Program-made: the position numbers and the translations under genes
Shown here: piece after piece, positions 44,238 to 53,822 of the stretch
How the letters are laid out: the number at the start of each line of letters is the position of its first letter
How positions within the stretch are numbered: the stretch's first letter is position 1
Source of the DNA: Ralstonia sp. UBA689
Lineage (GTDB): Bacteria > Pseudomonadota > Gammaproteobacteria > Burkholderiales > Burkholderiaceae
DNA length: 58,891 bases
Direction: 5' to 3'
Assembly (NCBI RefSeq): GCF_002298975.1
Contig: NZ_DBMV01000018.1
Location: 1 to 58,891, forward strand
The notes under the pieces: generated by a model
Told to the model about the DNA's origin: nothing
Database searches by the model: none
Seen by the model: only the letters and a program-made list of their open reading frames with translations

Positions 44238-45385
44238 CAGGACAACGTGTTTGGATGGCCGGGCTGGCCGTGGTGCTGGCCGGTGTGCTCGCGGCGTGCG
44301 GCAAGCCGACATCGGAGGCCAAGGAGACCAAGGACCGCGCAGCGGTCAAGCCGGCGCTGACCGTCAACGTCGCGCATCTCGCGCAGCATGTCTGGCCGCG
44401 CACCGCGACGGCCAGCGGCGCGGTGCAGGCGTGGCAGGAAGCGAGCATCGGTGCCGAGGTGAACGGCCTGAAGCTGGCCGAGGTGCTTGTCAACGTGGGC
44501 GATGTGGTCAAGCAGGGGCAATTGCTCGCGCGTCTGTCGGATGAGACCGTGCGTGCCGACGTGGCCGCACAGCGTGCGGCCCTGGCCGAGGCCGAAGCCT
44601 CCGCCGCGCAAGCCGCCGGTGAGGCTCGCCGCGCGCATGAACTCGACAAGAGCGGCGCGATCAGCCAGCAGGATCTTGTCCAGTACGACACACAGGCCAA
44701 GACCGCTGCGGCCAAGCTGGCCTCGGCGCGTGCGCAGTTTGAAAGCCAGCAACTGCGCCTGCGTTACACCCGCGTGGTGGCGCCGGACGATGGCGTGATC
44801 AGCGCGCGTTCGGCCACCGTGGGTGCGGTGGTGTCGTCCGGCACCGAACTCTTCAAGCTGATCCGCAAGAACCGCCTCGAATGGCGCGCCGAGATGCACG
44901 GCGATGCGCTGCCTGGCATCAGGCCCGGCCAGGCCGTGCGCCTGCGCCGCATGGACGGCGGTATCGTGAACGGCCGCGTGCGCCAGATCGCCCCCACGGT
45001 GGATGCCAACACGCGCAACGGCCTCGTCTATGTGGACCTGCCACCAGAGGCCGCAATATCGGGCGTGAAGGCAGGCATGTACCTGTCGGGCGATGTGCTG
45101 CTGGGCGACGCGCCTGCTACGACGCTGCCCGAGACCGCCGTGTTCTCGCGCGACGGTTACGACTACGCCATGGTGGCCGGCCCACAGGGCCGCGTGCGCC
45201 AGACCAAAATCACGGTCGGCCGCCGCCAGGATGGCCAGGTCGAGATCGTGCAGGGCCTCGGCCCGAATGACGCCGTGGTGGCCGCAGGCGCGGCATTCCT
45301 GAGCGATGGCGATCTGGTGCGCGTGGTGGCTTCCGCCGCAGCGGTACCGACAGCGGCCACGGTCACGGCAGGAGCCAAGCCATGA
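44234..45385 (+). CDS. RND efflux periplasmic adaptor subunit (membrane fusion protein)
   Basis: The 383-residue lipoprotein (lipobox LAAC, Cys about residue 22) has biotinyl-lipoyl halves (IGAEVNGLKLAEVLVNVGDVV and YTRVVAPDDGVISARSATVG) around an alpha-helical hairpin of about 70 residues. A beta-barrel and a membrane-proximal domain follow. It bridges the inner-membrane pump and the outer channel. Start and stop overlap the flanking genes by four bases each, implying coupled translation. Confidence 0.93.
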   Translation: MTGQRVWMAGLAVVLAGVLAACGKPTSEAKETKDRAAVKPALTVNVAHLAQHVWPRTATASGAVQAWQEASIGAEVNGLKLAEVLVNVGDVVKQGQLLARLSDETVRADVAAQRAALAEAEASAAQAAGEARRAHELDKSGAISQQDLVQYDTQAKTAAAKLASARAQFESQQLRLRYTRVVAPDDGVISARSATVGAVVSSGTELFKLIRKNRLEWRAEMHGDALPGIRPGQAVRLRRMDGGIVNGRVRQIAPTVDANTRNGLVYVDLPPEAAISGVKAGMYLSGDVLLGDAPATTLPETAVFSRDGYDYAMVAGPQGRVRQTKITVGRRQDGQVEIVQGLGPNDAVVAAGAAFLSDGDLVRVVASAAAVPTAATVTAGAKP

Positions 45386-48300
45386 ACTTCTCTGCCTGGG
45401 CGATCCGCAAGCCGATTCCGTCGATCCTGCTGTTCATCCTGATCACGGTGGCGGGGCTGGTGTCGTTCAAGATGCTGTCGATCCAGAACTTTCCGGACAT
45501 CGACTTTCCCGCCGTGTCCGTGACTGCCAGCCTGCCGGGCGCCACGCCCACGCAGATGGAGACCGAGGTCACGCGCAAGATCGAAGACAGCATTGCCAGC
45601 ATCGGAGCCATCAAGCACATCACGTCCACCATCAATGACGGCAGCTCGACCACGATGGTCGAGTTCGAGCTGGAGAAGGATGTGCAGGAAGCGGTGAACG
45701 ATGTGCGCGATTCCGTCAGCCGTATCCGCGCGCAGTTGCCGTCCGATGTGCAGGAGCCGGTCATTTCGCGCGTGACGTTCGCAAGCCTCCCGGTGCTGAC
45801 GTATGCGGTGGAAGCGAAGGACATGGATGCCGAGGACCTTTCCTGGCTCGTCGACAACATCGTCAACAAGCGGCTGCTGTCCGTGCACGGCGTGGCCAAG
45901 GTTGCGCGCCAGGGCGGGGTGGATCGCGAGGTGCGCGTGCAGCTCGATCCCGTGCGTCTGCAGGCGCTGAACGTAACGGCTGCCGACATCAGCGCGCAGG
46001 TGCGCGGCATGCAGCAGGAGGCGCCTGGCGGACGCGGCAACGTCGGCGGGCAGGAGCAGGCGGTGCGCACGCTCGGCACCGTTAAGAGCGCGCGCGAATT
46101 GGCGCAGATGGATATCCCGCTGTCAGACGGACGACGCGTTCGCCTGTTGGACGTGGCCGATGTGCGCGACACGGCTGCGGAGCCGCGTCAGATGGCCTTG
46201 CTTGACGGCAAGCCGGTGGTGAGCTTCCAGGTATTCCGCTCGCGCGGCGCCAGTGAAATCTCGGTGGCCAAGGGGGTGCGCGAGGCCATTGCCAGGCTGC
46301 AGGCCGAGCGCCCCAACGTGCACGTGACCGAGGTGTACAACCTCGTCAAGCCGGTGCAGGACTCGTATAAGGCGTCCATGGATGCGCTGTATGAAGGCGC
46401 CATCCTGGCCGTGCTGGTGGTGTGGCTGTTTCTGCGCGACTGGCGGGCGACGTTCGTTTCCGCCGTGGCGCTGCCGCTGTCGATCATCCCCACTTTTGCA
46501 GCCATGGACATGCTGGGCTTCACGCTCAACGGCATTACGCTGCTGGCGCTCACGCTGGTGGTCGGCATCCTGGTCGACGATGCCATCGTGGAGGTGGAGA
46601 ACATCGTGCGCCACCTTCGCGACGGCAAACCACCCTACGAGGCGGCGCTGGAGGCCGCGCAGGAAATCGGCCTGGCGGTGGTTGCCACCTCGCTCACGCT
46701 GGTGGCGGTGTTCTTGCCGACCGCGTTCATGGGCGGCATTTCGGGCAAGTTCTTCAAGCAGTTCGGGTGGACGGCATCGATTGCCGTGCTGGCCTCGCTG
46801 CTGGTGGCGCGGTTGCTGACACCGATGATGGCCGCCTACCTGCTCAAGCCGCAGGACGAGCCCAACCGCGACAGTTGGATCATGACGCGCTACCTGCTGG
46901 CCGCGCGCTGGTGCCTGCAGCACCCGTGGAAGACGAGCGCTATGGCGGGCGCGTTCTTTGTCGTGTCGGTGGCCATCATCGGGCTGATTCCGGCGACGTT
47001 CCTGCCGCCCGAAGACTGGGCGCAGTTGCAGATGACGGTGGAAAGCCCGCCCGGCAGCACCATTGCCCAGACGCGCGACAACACCGAGCGCGTGCGCCAG
47101 ATCGTCATGCAGCACAAGGAGGTACGCCGCGTATACACCTCCATCGGATCGGGTGTGATGGCTGGTGTGCCGGGCTCCAGCGGTGGCGAGGTGCGTACCG
47201 GTACGCTCACGATTTCGCTCACCGATCGGCATGACCGCAAGATCAGGCAGCAAGAGGTGCAGCGTCAGTTGCGCGAGATGCTGGGGGGCGTGCCGGGGGT
47301 GCGCATTTCGTTTGGCGCCATCAACTCCGGCGAGCAACTGCAAGTGGTGCTGGCCGGCGACGATCCGGCCACACTACAGCAGGCCGCACGCGATGTGATG
47401 CGCGACCTGCGCACGGTGCCGGGCCTTGGGGCGATCACCTCGTCGGCAAGTCTGTTGCGGCCCGAGATTGTCATTCGCCCCGACTTTGCGCGCGCCGCGC
47501 AGCAGGGCGTGACTGCCGCCGCCATCGGTCAAGCCGTGCGCGTGGCAACTGCGGGTGACTATGACGTCAACCTGCCCAAGCTCAACTTGCCCGAGCGGCA
47601 GGTGTACATCCGCGTCGAGCTGGACCCGAAGGCGCGCCACCAGATCGACACGATCCGGCAGTTGCGCGTGCCGGGCCGCAATGGTGCCGTTCCGCTGGAA
47701 AACATCGCCGATATCTCTATCGGCAGCGGCCCGGCGCAAATCGACCGCTACGACCGCAGCCGCAACGTCACCATCAGCGTGGGGCTGGAGGGCCGGGCGC
47801 TGGGCGACACCAACCAGGCGGTGGAGGCGTTGCCATCCATCAAGAACTTGCCGTCGGGCGTGCGCCGCATTGCCTCCGGCGACGTGGAGGGCATGCAGGA
47901 GCTGTTTGGCAGCTTCTTCCTCGCCATGTTCGCGGGCGTGCTGTGCGTGTATGCGGTGCTGGTGCTGCTGTTCCATGACTTCACGCAGCCGGTGACGATC
48001 CTGGCGGCGTTGCCGCTGTCGGTGGGTGGGGCGTTCGGCCTGCTGGCGCTGTTCGGCTTCAGCCTGTCGCTGCCGGCGCTGATTGGCCTGCTGATGCTGA
48101 TGGGCATCGTGACCAAGAACTCGATCCTGCTGGTGGAATACGCCATCGTCGCGCGGCGCGATATGGGGCTGTCGCGCACCGAGGCCATCATCGATGCATG
48201 CCACAAGCGCGCCCGCCCCATCGTCATGACCACGGTGGCGATGACGGCCGGCATGGTGCCGATGGCGCTCGGCCTGGAAGGCGACGCGGGCTTCCGCGCG

Positions 48301-48501
48301 CCGATGGCTGTGGCGGTGATCGGCGGGCTGCTTACGTCTACGTTGCTGAGCTTGCTGGTGGTGCCGGTGGTGTTCGAGAAGGTGGACGACATCAAGGAGT
48401 GGACGTTGCGCAAGGTGCGCGGCGTGCGGCATCACGAGCGTAGTCAGCGCAATGAGCGCAGCCCCGAGCCGTCACAGGAGCGCTCGTCGCAGCAGGTGTA
48501 G
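45382..48501 (+). CDS. RND efflux permease subunit (HAE1/AcrB-like)
   Basis: The 1039-residue inner-membrane protein has the usual two-fold RND structure: helix 1, a large periplasmic loop, helices 2-7, a second loop, and the closing helices. The proton-relay motif GILVDDAIVEVENI in helix 4 (near residue 400) retains both Asp residues, and LMLMGIVTKNSILLVEYA matches helix 10. Length and motifs indicate a functional drug/proton antiporter. The last residues run Arg/Ser rich. No adjacent regulator is seen. Confidence 0.95.
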   Translation: MNFSAWAIRKPIPSILLFILITVAGLVSFKMLSIQNFPDIDFPAVSVTASLPGATPTQMETEVTRKIEDSIASIGAIKHITSTINDGSSTTMVEFELEKDVQEAVNDVRDSVSRIRAQLPSDVQEPVISRVTFASLPVLTYAVEAKDMDAEDLSWLVDNIVNKRLLSVHGVAKVARQGGVDREVRVQLDPVRLQALNVTAADISAQVRGMQQEAPGGRGNVGGQEQAVRTLGTVKSARELAQMDIPLSDGRRVRLLDVADVRDTAAEPRQMALLDGKPVVSFQVFRSRGASEISVAKGVREAIARLQAERPNVHVTEVYNLVKPVQDSYKASMDALYEGAILAVLVVWLFLRDWRATFVSAVALPLSIIPTFAAMDMLGFTLNGITLLALTLVVGILVDDAIVEVENIVRHLRDGKPPYEAALEAAQEIGLAVVATSLTLVAVFLPTAFMGGISGKFFKQFGWTASIAVLASLLVARLLTPMMAAYLLKPQDEPNRDSWIMTRYLLAARWCLQHPWKTSAMAGAFFVVSVAIIGLIPATFLPPEDWAQLQMTVESPPGSTIAQTRDNTERVRQIVMQHKEVRRVYTSIGSGVMAGVPGSSGGEVRTGTLTISLTDRHDRKIRQQEVQRQLREMLGGVPGVRISFGAINSGEQLQVVLAGDDPATLQQAARDVMRDLRTVPGLGAITSSASLLRPEIVIRPDFARAAQQGVTAAAIGQAVRVATAGDYDVNLPKLNLPERQVYIRVELDPKARHQIDTIRQLRVPGRNGAVPLENIADISIGSGPAQIDRYDRSRNVTISVGLEGRALGDTNQAVEALPSIKNLPSGVRRIASGDVEGMQELFGSFFLAMFAGVLCVYAVLVLLFHDFTQPVTILAALPLSVGGAFGLLALFGFSLSLPALIGLLMLMGIVTKNSILLVEYAIVARRDMGLSRTEAIIDACHKRARPIVMTTVAMTAGMVPMALGLEGDAGFRAPMAVAVIGGLLTSTLLSLLVVPVVFEKVDDIKEWTLRKVRGVRHHERSQRNERSPEPSQERSSQQV

Positions 48502-48555
48502 CATCGGGCGGTCTGCCAGATCGACCCAGAAGCGGAGACCGCTCATGCCCGATGC
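48502..48555 (+). promoter_or_regulatory. RNA hairpin enclosing the crotonase ribosome-binding site and start codon
   Basis: GCATCGGGC directly after the RND stop is complementary to GCCCGATGC, which begins within the crotonase start codon. Inside this, GGTCT pairs with AGACC, which overlaps the Shine-Dalgarno GGAG. The fold would hide the ribosome-binding site unless ribosomes from the upstream gene or a ligand open it. Confidence 0.45.
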
Positions 48556-49330
48556 CGTGCTGTTCGAGACCGATGGCCCGGTCTGCACGATCCTGCTCAA
48601 CCGGCCCGAATGCCGCAATGCGGTAGATGGGCCAACCGCCGCTGCACTGCTCGCCGCGTTCGAGCGCTTTGAAGCCGATGGGGCGCTGCGCGTGGCGGTG
48701 CTCGGCGGCACGGGCGGACACTTCTGTGCCGGGGCGGACCTGACGGCCGTCGGCGATCCGGCGCGGCGCAATCACCTCGACCCCGATGGCGCGGCACCTG
48801 GCCCGATGGGGCCGTCACGCATGGCACTGTCCAAACCGCTCATTGCGGCGGTGAGCGGCTATGCCGTGGCGGGCGGGTTGGAGCTGGCTTTGCTGGCAGA
48901 CTTGCGCGTGGCCGAGCGTGATGCGGTGTTTGGCGTGTTTTGCCGCCGCTGGGGCGTGCCGCTCATCGACGGCGGTACGGTGCGTCTGCCGCGCATTGTG
49001 GGCATGGGGCGCGCGCTGGACATGATTCTGACAGGCCGCGCGGTGCACGCCGAAGAGGCGCTCACCATGGGGCTCGCCAGCCGCGTGGTCGAGTCGGGTG
49101 AGTCACTTGTCGCGGCTCAGCAGCTTGCTCGCGAGATTGCTGCGTTTCCGCAGCAGTGCATGTTGACGGACCGCGAATCGGCTTACGCGCAGTGGGAGTT
49201 GCCACTGGCAGAGGCGCTGCGCCAGGAGGGTGCCCACGGGACGCCTATCGTATTTGCGGAAGGCGTGACCGGTGCAGCAAGGTTTGCAGGCGGAGCGGGG
49301 CGGCACGGACAGCCGGACACTTCGGCCTGA
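48545..49330 (+). CDS. Crotonase/enoyl-CoA hydratase family protein
   Basis: The 261-residue protein carries the crotonase CoA-binding core (HFCAGADLTAV, about residues 61-71, and SGYAVAGGLELALLADLRVA, about 104-123). The first catalytic Glu of enoyl-CoA hydratase is present in GLEL. The second, in the usual QPE segment, is replaced by CRRWGVP, so the enzyme probably does not hydrate enoyl-CoA in the classical way. Substrate unknown. It starts 43 bp after the RND stop and may be read from the same transcript. A strong terminator follows. Confidence 0.88.
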   Translation: MPDAVLFETDGPVCTILLNRPECRNAVDGPTAAALLAAFERFEADGALRVAVLGGTGGHFCAGADLTAVGDPARRNHLDPDGAAPGPMGPSRMALSKPLIAAVSGYAVAGGLELALLADLRVAERDAVFGVFCRRWGVPLIDGGTVRLPRIVGMGRALDMILTGRAVHAEEALTMGLASRVVESGESLVAAQQLAREIAAFPQQCMLTDRESAYAQWELPLAEALRQEGAHGTPIVFAEGVTGAARFAGGAGRHGQPDTSA

Positions 49331-49342
49331 GCATGTATGAAA

Positions 49343-49378
49343 AAAAGCGCCAACCGACGCAAGCCGGTTGGCGCTTTT
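49343..49378. terminator. Bidirectional rho-independent terminator
   Basis: A 14-bp perfect stem (AAAAGCGCCAACCG / CGGTTGGCGCTTTT) with an 8-nt loop lies between the convergent crotonase and metE genes. T-runs follow the stem on the plus strand and, more strongly, on the minus strand, so it ends both transcripts. Confidence 0.93.
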
Positions 49379-49395
49379 GTTTGGTACTGCCGACG

Positions 49396-51717
49396 TTATG
49401 CCGTGGCGCTCTCAGCCAGCACAACCTTGCTGCCCGCATGCTGCGCCTTGGCATGCTTGGCGCGCAGGCAGCGTGTGGCTTCCACCATGCCTTGCAGTGC
49501 GGCTTCCACCTCCGGCCAGCCGCGCGTCTTCAGGCCGCAATCCGGGTTCACCCACAGGCGCTGCACCGGCACCACCTGCGTGGCCTTGTCGAGCAACGCT
49601 TCCATCTCTTGCACACGCGGCACGCGCGGCGAATGGATGTCGTACACACCCGGGCCGATCTCGTTCGGATACGCAAACTCGCCAAACGCATCGAGCAATT
49701 CCATGTTCGAACGCGATGTTTCGATGGTGATCACGTCGGCATCCATCGACGCAATGGCGGGCAGGATGTCGTTGAACTCCGAATAGCACATGTGCGTGTG
49801 GATCTGCGTGTCGTTGCGCACGCCCGAGGCCGAGACGCGGAAGGCGCGCGCCGCCCACTCCAGGTAGCTCGGCACATCCGACGCACGCAGCGGCAGGCCC
49901 TCTCGGAAAGCAGGCTCGTCGATTTGGATGGCGGCGATGCCAGCGGTTTCCAGATCGCACACTTCATCGCGCAGGGCCAGGGCGATCTGCAGCGCGGTCT
50001 GCTCACGCGGCTGGTCGTCACGCACGAAAGACCATTGCAGCATCGTCACGGGGCCGGTCAGCATGCCCTTCATCGGCTTGGCCGTCAGGCTTTGCGCGTA
50101 CTTGGACCACTCGACGGTCATGGCTTCAGGGCGGTAGACGTCGCCGTAGATGACGGGCGGTTTCACGCAGCGCGAACCGTAGCTCTGCACCCAGCCGTTG
50201 GCGGTGAATGCGTAGCCCCACAGCAGTTCGCCGAAGTATTCGACCATGTCGTTGCGCTCGGCTTCGCCGTGCACCAGCATGTCGAGGCCCAGTGCTTCCT
50301 GGCGGCGCACCACGTCGGCAATCTCTGCACGCATGCGTTGCAGGTAGTCCAGCGCCGGCAGGTCGCCGCGCTTGTGCTGGGCGCGCGCCTGGCGGATCTC
50401 AGCCGTCTGCGGGAAGGAGCCGATGGTGGTGGTCGGCAGCAGCGGCAGGTTCAGGCGGGCTTGCTGCGCTTCTGCGCGGGCAGGGTAGGCTGCGGCGCGC
50501 GCGGCATCTTCCGCGCGGATTGCTGCCACACGCTTTTTCACGCCAGCGTTGTGCACGCGGCGCGATTGGGCGCGAGACGCAATGGCAGCGCGATTCGCGC
50601 CGAGGGCGCTTTGCACGGCGGCAGAGCCTTCGACCAACGCGCGCTTGAGCACGGCCAGCTCATCCAGCTTTTGGCGCGCGAAGGCCAGCCAGCCCTTGAG
50701 TTCGTCATCCAGCTTGGTCTCAGCCGACAGGTCCACTGGCACGTGCAGCAGCGAGCAACTTGGCGCAACCCACAGGCGGTCGCCGAGTTGCTGGGCCAGC
50801 GGCGCCACTTGTTCCAGCACGCGTGCCAGGTCCGAGCGCCAGATGTTGCGGCCATCGATCACGCCGACCGACAGCACTTTGTCCACGGGCCAGGGTGCGA
50901 ACGCGTCGAGTTGCTGCGGGGCACGCACGAGGTCCAGATGCACGCCGGCCACCGGCAGCGATTTGATGAGCGCAGCGTGATGCAATGCCGCCTCGAAGTA
51001 CGTCGCGAGCAGCAGCTTGGGGCCGTTGGCCGCTGCCAGCGCCTGATAGGCCGGGCCGAATGCTTCAATCCACGGCTTGGGCAGGTCCAGCACCAGCGCG
51101 GGTTCGTCGATCTGCACCCATTCCACGCCCAGTGCGGCCAGACGCTTGAGCACGGCTGCATAGGCCTGCAGCAGCTGCGGTAGCAACGACAGCTTGTCGG
51201 TCAGGCCATTGCGGGCCTTGGCCAGATGCAGGAATGTGACCGGCCCGACCAGCGCCACCTTCACGCGGTGGCCCGCCGCCTGCGCCTCGCGCACCTCGTC
51301 AAACAGCCATTCGGTGCCCGGGCCGAAGCGAAGGTCGGGCGTGAGTTCCGGCACGAGGTAGTGATAGTTCGTGTCGAACCACTTGGTCATTTCCATGGCC
51401 GCATGCTCGGCATTGCCGCGCGCGAGCACGAACGATTGCGCCAGCGTGAGCTGTGCTGGATCGAAGCCGTAGCGCGTGGGGATGGCGCCAAGCAGGGCGG
51501 CCGTCTGCAGCACCTGGTCATACCAGGCGAAGTCGCCCACGGTGACGAAATCGAGGCCCGCGTCACGCTGGGCAGCCCAGTGGCGCTCGCGCAGCGTGCG
51601 ACCGGTGGCGCGCAGGTCATCTTCGCTGGAGGTGCCTTTCCAGAACGATTCGAGGGCGAACTTCAGCTCGCGCTGTGCGCCGATGCGGGGGTAGCCGAGG
51701 GTGTGGATGGTCGTCAT
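49396..51717 (-). CDS. metE: Cobalamin-independent methionine synthase (MetE)
   Basis: The 773-residue protein starts MTTIHTLGYPRIGAQRELKF and has both MetE barrels. Zinc ligands are visible as His and Cys in IHTHMCYSEF, Glu in TIETSRSNMELL and Cys in VNPDCGLKTRGWPE. It transfers methyl from methyltetrahydropteroyltriglutamate to homocysteine. The frame is open to 51843 but would read through the regulatory region, so ATG 51717 is used. It is divergent from metR with a MetR box between. Confidence 0.97.
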   Translation of the reverse strand: MTTIHTLGYPRIGAQRELKFALESFWKGTSSEDDLRATGRTLRERHWAAQRDAGLDFVTVGDFAWYDQVLQTAALLGAIPTRYGFDPAQLTLAQSFVLARGNAEHAAMEMTKWFDTNYHYLVPELTPDLRFGPGTEWLFDEVREAQAAGHRVKVALVGPVTFLHLAKARNGLTDKLSLLPQLLQAYAAVLKRLAALGVEWVQIDEPALVLDLPKPWIEAFGPAYQALAAANGPKLLLATYFEAALHHAALIKSLPVAGVHLDLVRAPQQLDAFAPWPVDKVLSVGVIDGRNIWRSDLARVLEQVAPLAQQLGDRLWVAPSCSLLHVPVDLSAETKLDDELKGWLAFARQKLDELAVLKRALVEGSAAVQSALGANRAAIASRAQSRRVHNAGVKKRVAAIRAEDAARAAAYPARAEAQQARLNLPLLPTTTIGSFPQTAEIRQARAQHKRGDLPALDYLQRMRAEIADVVRRQEALGLDMLVHGEAERNDMVEYFGELLWGYAFTANGWVQSYGSRCVKPPVIYGDVYRPEAMTVEWSKYAQSLTAKPMKGMLTGPVTMLQWSFVRDDQPREQTALQIALALRDEVCDLETAGIAAIQIDEPAFREGLPLRASDVPSYLEWAARAFRVSASGVRNDTQIHTHMCYSEFNDILPAIASMDADVITIETSRSNMELLDAFGEFAYPNEIGPGVYDIHSPRVPRVQEMEALLDKATQVVPVQRLWVNPDCGLKTRGWPEVEAALQGMVEATRCLRAKHAKAQHAGSKVVLAESATA

Positions 51718-51807
51718 GTTGGTCGCCAAAGTGCAGATGTGTTTTTGAGTCCTGCGATGATGGGCGACGACGGAGCATGAATCAAATGATATTATTTTCG
51801 ACAACAT

Positions 51808-51820
51808 TGAATTGAATTCA
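51808..51820. promoter_or_regulatory. MetR binding site
   Basis: TGAATTGAATTCA matches the MetR consensus TGAA-N5-TTCA exactly. A weaker TGAT-N5-TTTC lies at 51787-51799. Both fall in the 124-bp gap between metE and metR, fitting homocysteine-dependent activation of metE and autoregulation of metR. Confidence 0.8.
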
Positions 51821-51841
51821 TAATTCGGAAGTCGCACGAAC

Positions 51842-52756
51842 ATGCTTGAAATCCGTCATCTACGTACCTTGATCGCCTTGGCTGATGGCGGCTCGGTCTC
51901 ACGCGCAGCGGAGCGGCTGCACCTGACGCAATCGGCGCTCTCGCACCAATTGCGCGCGCTGGAATCGCACTACGGGCTGGCCGTGGTGCGCCGCAAGGGC
52001 CAGACCGTGGAGTTGAGCGAAGCCGGTGAACGCCTGTTGGAACTGGCGCAGAAGGTGGTTGCCGACATTCAGACCGCCGAGCGCGACCTGGAGCGCATCA
52101 AGGGCCGCGCGGCCGGCACGCTGCGCATTGCGCTGGAATGCCACACTTGCTTCGACTGGCTGATGCCCGTGATGGACGCTTTTCGCCAGCGCTGGCCCGA
52201 GGTGGAGATGGATCTCGTCTCCGGCTTTCATACCGACCCGCTGGCGCTGCTCAAGGAAGGGCGGGCTGATGTGATCATCGGTTCCGACGCCAAGATGCGC
52301 CGAGGTGTGGTGTTCGCGCCGCTGTTCCGGTTCGAAATCCTCGCCGTGCTGCCCGTGGACCATCCGCTGCGCAACAAGAAATGGCTTGAGGCCAAGGACT
52401 TTACCGACCAGACGCTTATCACGTATCCGGTGCCGGAAGAGCGTATCGACCTGATCCGACAAGTGCTCACGCCCGCCGGCATTGCGTTCAATCGCCGCAC
52501 GGCGGAGCTGACCATCGCCGTGCTGCAGCTCGTTGCCAGCCGCCGCGGGCTGGCCGCGCTACCGAGCTGGGGCATCAAGAACTACGTCGACTACGAATAC
52601 GTTGTCGCCAAGCGCGTCGGCAAGGAAGGCGTCTGGAGCGACCTTTACGCCGCCATGACGCGCGACTACGCGCAGGCGCCGTTTGCACAGGACTTTATTG
52701 AGACGGCCAAGTCGATCTGTTTTGCGCAGTTGCCGGAGTTGATGCCGCTGGAGTGA
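51842..52756 (+). CDS. metR: LysR family regulator of methionine synthesis (MetR)
   Basis: The 304-residue protein begins MLEIRHLRTLIALADGGSVS with the helix-turn-helix AAERLHLTQSALSHQLRALE, and has the MetR effector segment ALECHTCFDWLMPVMDAFR. It responds to homocysteine in E. coli. Gene position, divergent from metE with a consensus box between, supports the assignment. Its stop is one base from that of the convergent porin gene. Confidence 0.93.
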   Translation: MLEIRHLRTLIALADGGSVSRAAERLHLTQSALSHQLRALESHYGLAVVRRKGQTVELSEAGERLLELAQKVVADIQTAERDLERIKGRAAGTLRIALECHTCFDWLMPVMDAFRQRWPEVEMDLVSGFHTDPLALLKEGRADVIIGSDAKMRRGVVFAPLFRFEILAVLPVDHPLRNKKWLEAKDFTDQTLITYPVPEERIDLIRQVLTPAGIAFNRRTAELTIAVLQLVASRRGLAALPSWGIKNYVDYEYVVAKRVGKEGVWSDLYAAMTRDYAQAPFAQDFIETAKSICFAQLPELMPLE

Positions 52757-52757
52757 A

Positions 52758-53822
52758 TCAGAACTGATGCCGCACGCCAACGGTGACGCTGCTGCGCGAG
52801 CGCACAAAGCCCGTCACGCGGCCGGCAGTGTCTGTCGCCATCGGAAACGCATAGGCGTTGAAGACGTTGGTGGCGTAGCCTGCATCAATGCGGCTGGTGT
52901 CCGCCTGCAAGTAAGCGTTGGTGCGGCTGGATAACTTGTAGTTGAGCATGGCGGCGACGGTGCGTCTGCTGCCGCGTTGCGCGTGCTGGCGGTCGACGTA
53001 GAACGCGGCGTAAAGCTCGATGGCGGGGCGGACTGCGTATGAGGCGCCCGTCACCCATACCTCGTTGCGCTGTGGCGTCAGGGCGCTGCGATGGTTGAGG
53101 TGGCTCAGGTAGAGCTTGAGCGCGTTAAAGGTGAGGACGCCGCCTGCGGTCCAGACCGTGTGGTTCGCGGTTCCATTGGCGTTGCGGGTTTGCTGCCAGG
53201 CGGCGCTTGCGCTGATGGGGCCTGCCGCGTATGCGAGGCTGCCGCCGAGCTTGCGGCCGCTGCGGCCATTTCCGGCTTGCTCGCCTAGACCAACAGCAAG
53301 TGAGGCCGTGGTGCTGCCTGCCTTGCCGGTGTACGACACAGAGTGGTTCCACCGGTTGCCACCGGTGTAGTTGTCGTAAATGAAGGCGGGTTCGTAGAGG
53401 TTGGCCCAGCCGAAGGGTTCATTGGCAAATTCGACCAGATAGACCGGGCTGTACTGCCGCCCGAATGTGAGGGTGCCGAAACCGCCCGAAAGCCCGACCC
53501 ATGCCTGCCGGCCGAACAGGAGGCCACCTTGCGCGGGTTGGCCGCTGCCGGGGTGGAAGCCGCTTTCCAGCGTAAAGATGGCGTTGATGCTGCCACCAAG
53601 GCCTTCGCTGCCTTTGATGCCCCAGCGGCTGGCACTGCTGGCGCCTGATGTCAGCTCCAGCAGATCGTTGCCGGAGATGGTCTGGTTGGTGCTGTAGCGC
53701 ACGGCAGTGTCGATGCGGCCGTACACGGAGACCGATGCCTGCGCCGGCGTTGAGAGCATTGCCAGGGCGGCCGCGCAAACGCCCAGCGCGGCCCACGATT
53801 TGACGGCGTTACTGGATCGCAT
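52758..53822 (-). CDS. Gram-negative general porin (OmpC/Omp32-like)
   Basis: The 354-residue protein has a signal peptide (about residues 1-24, ending TPAQA) and begins the mature barrel with SVSVYGRIDTAVRYST. Repeated amphipathic strands follow, with SRWGIKGSEGLGG and GFGTLTFGRQYSPVY. The last residue is Phe (VGVRHQF), the outer-membrane insertion signal. It resembles beta-proteobacterial trimeric porins. The ATG at 53822 overlaps the preceding phosphatase gene by 14 bp, so the two are co-transcribed. Confidence 0.92.
   Translation of the reverse strand: MRSSNAVKSWAALGVCAAALAMLSTPAQASVSVYGRIDTAVRYSTNQTISGNDLLELTSGASSASRWGIKGSEGLGGSINAIFTLESGFHPGSGQPAQGGLLFGRQAWVGLSGGFGTLTFGRQYSPVYLVEFANEPFGWANLYEPAFIYDNYTGGNRWNHSVSYTGKAGSTTASLAVGLGEQAGNGRSGRKLGGSLAYAAGPISASAAWQQTRNANGTANHTVWTAGGVLTFNALKLYLSHLNHRSALTPQRNEVWVTGASYAVRPAIELYAAFYVDRQHAQRGSRRTVAAMLNYKLSSRTNAYLQADTSRIDAGYATNVFNAYAFPMATDTAGRVTGFVRSRSSVTVGVRHQF

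Noticed and set aside
47374..48435. 353-codon antisense frame in the RND gene
   Set aside because: Same compositional shadow, with no ribosome-binding site or domain.
49156..51183. 675-codon plus-strand frame over metE
   Set aside because: It is antisense to a well-supported metE and carries only low-complexity His/Arg/Gln sequence.
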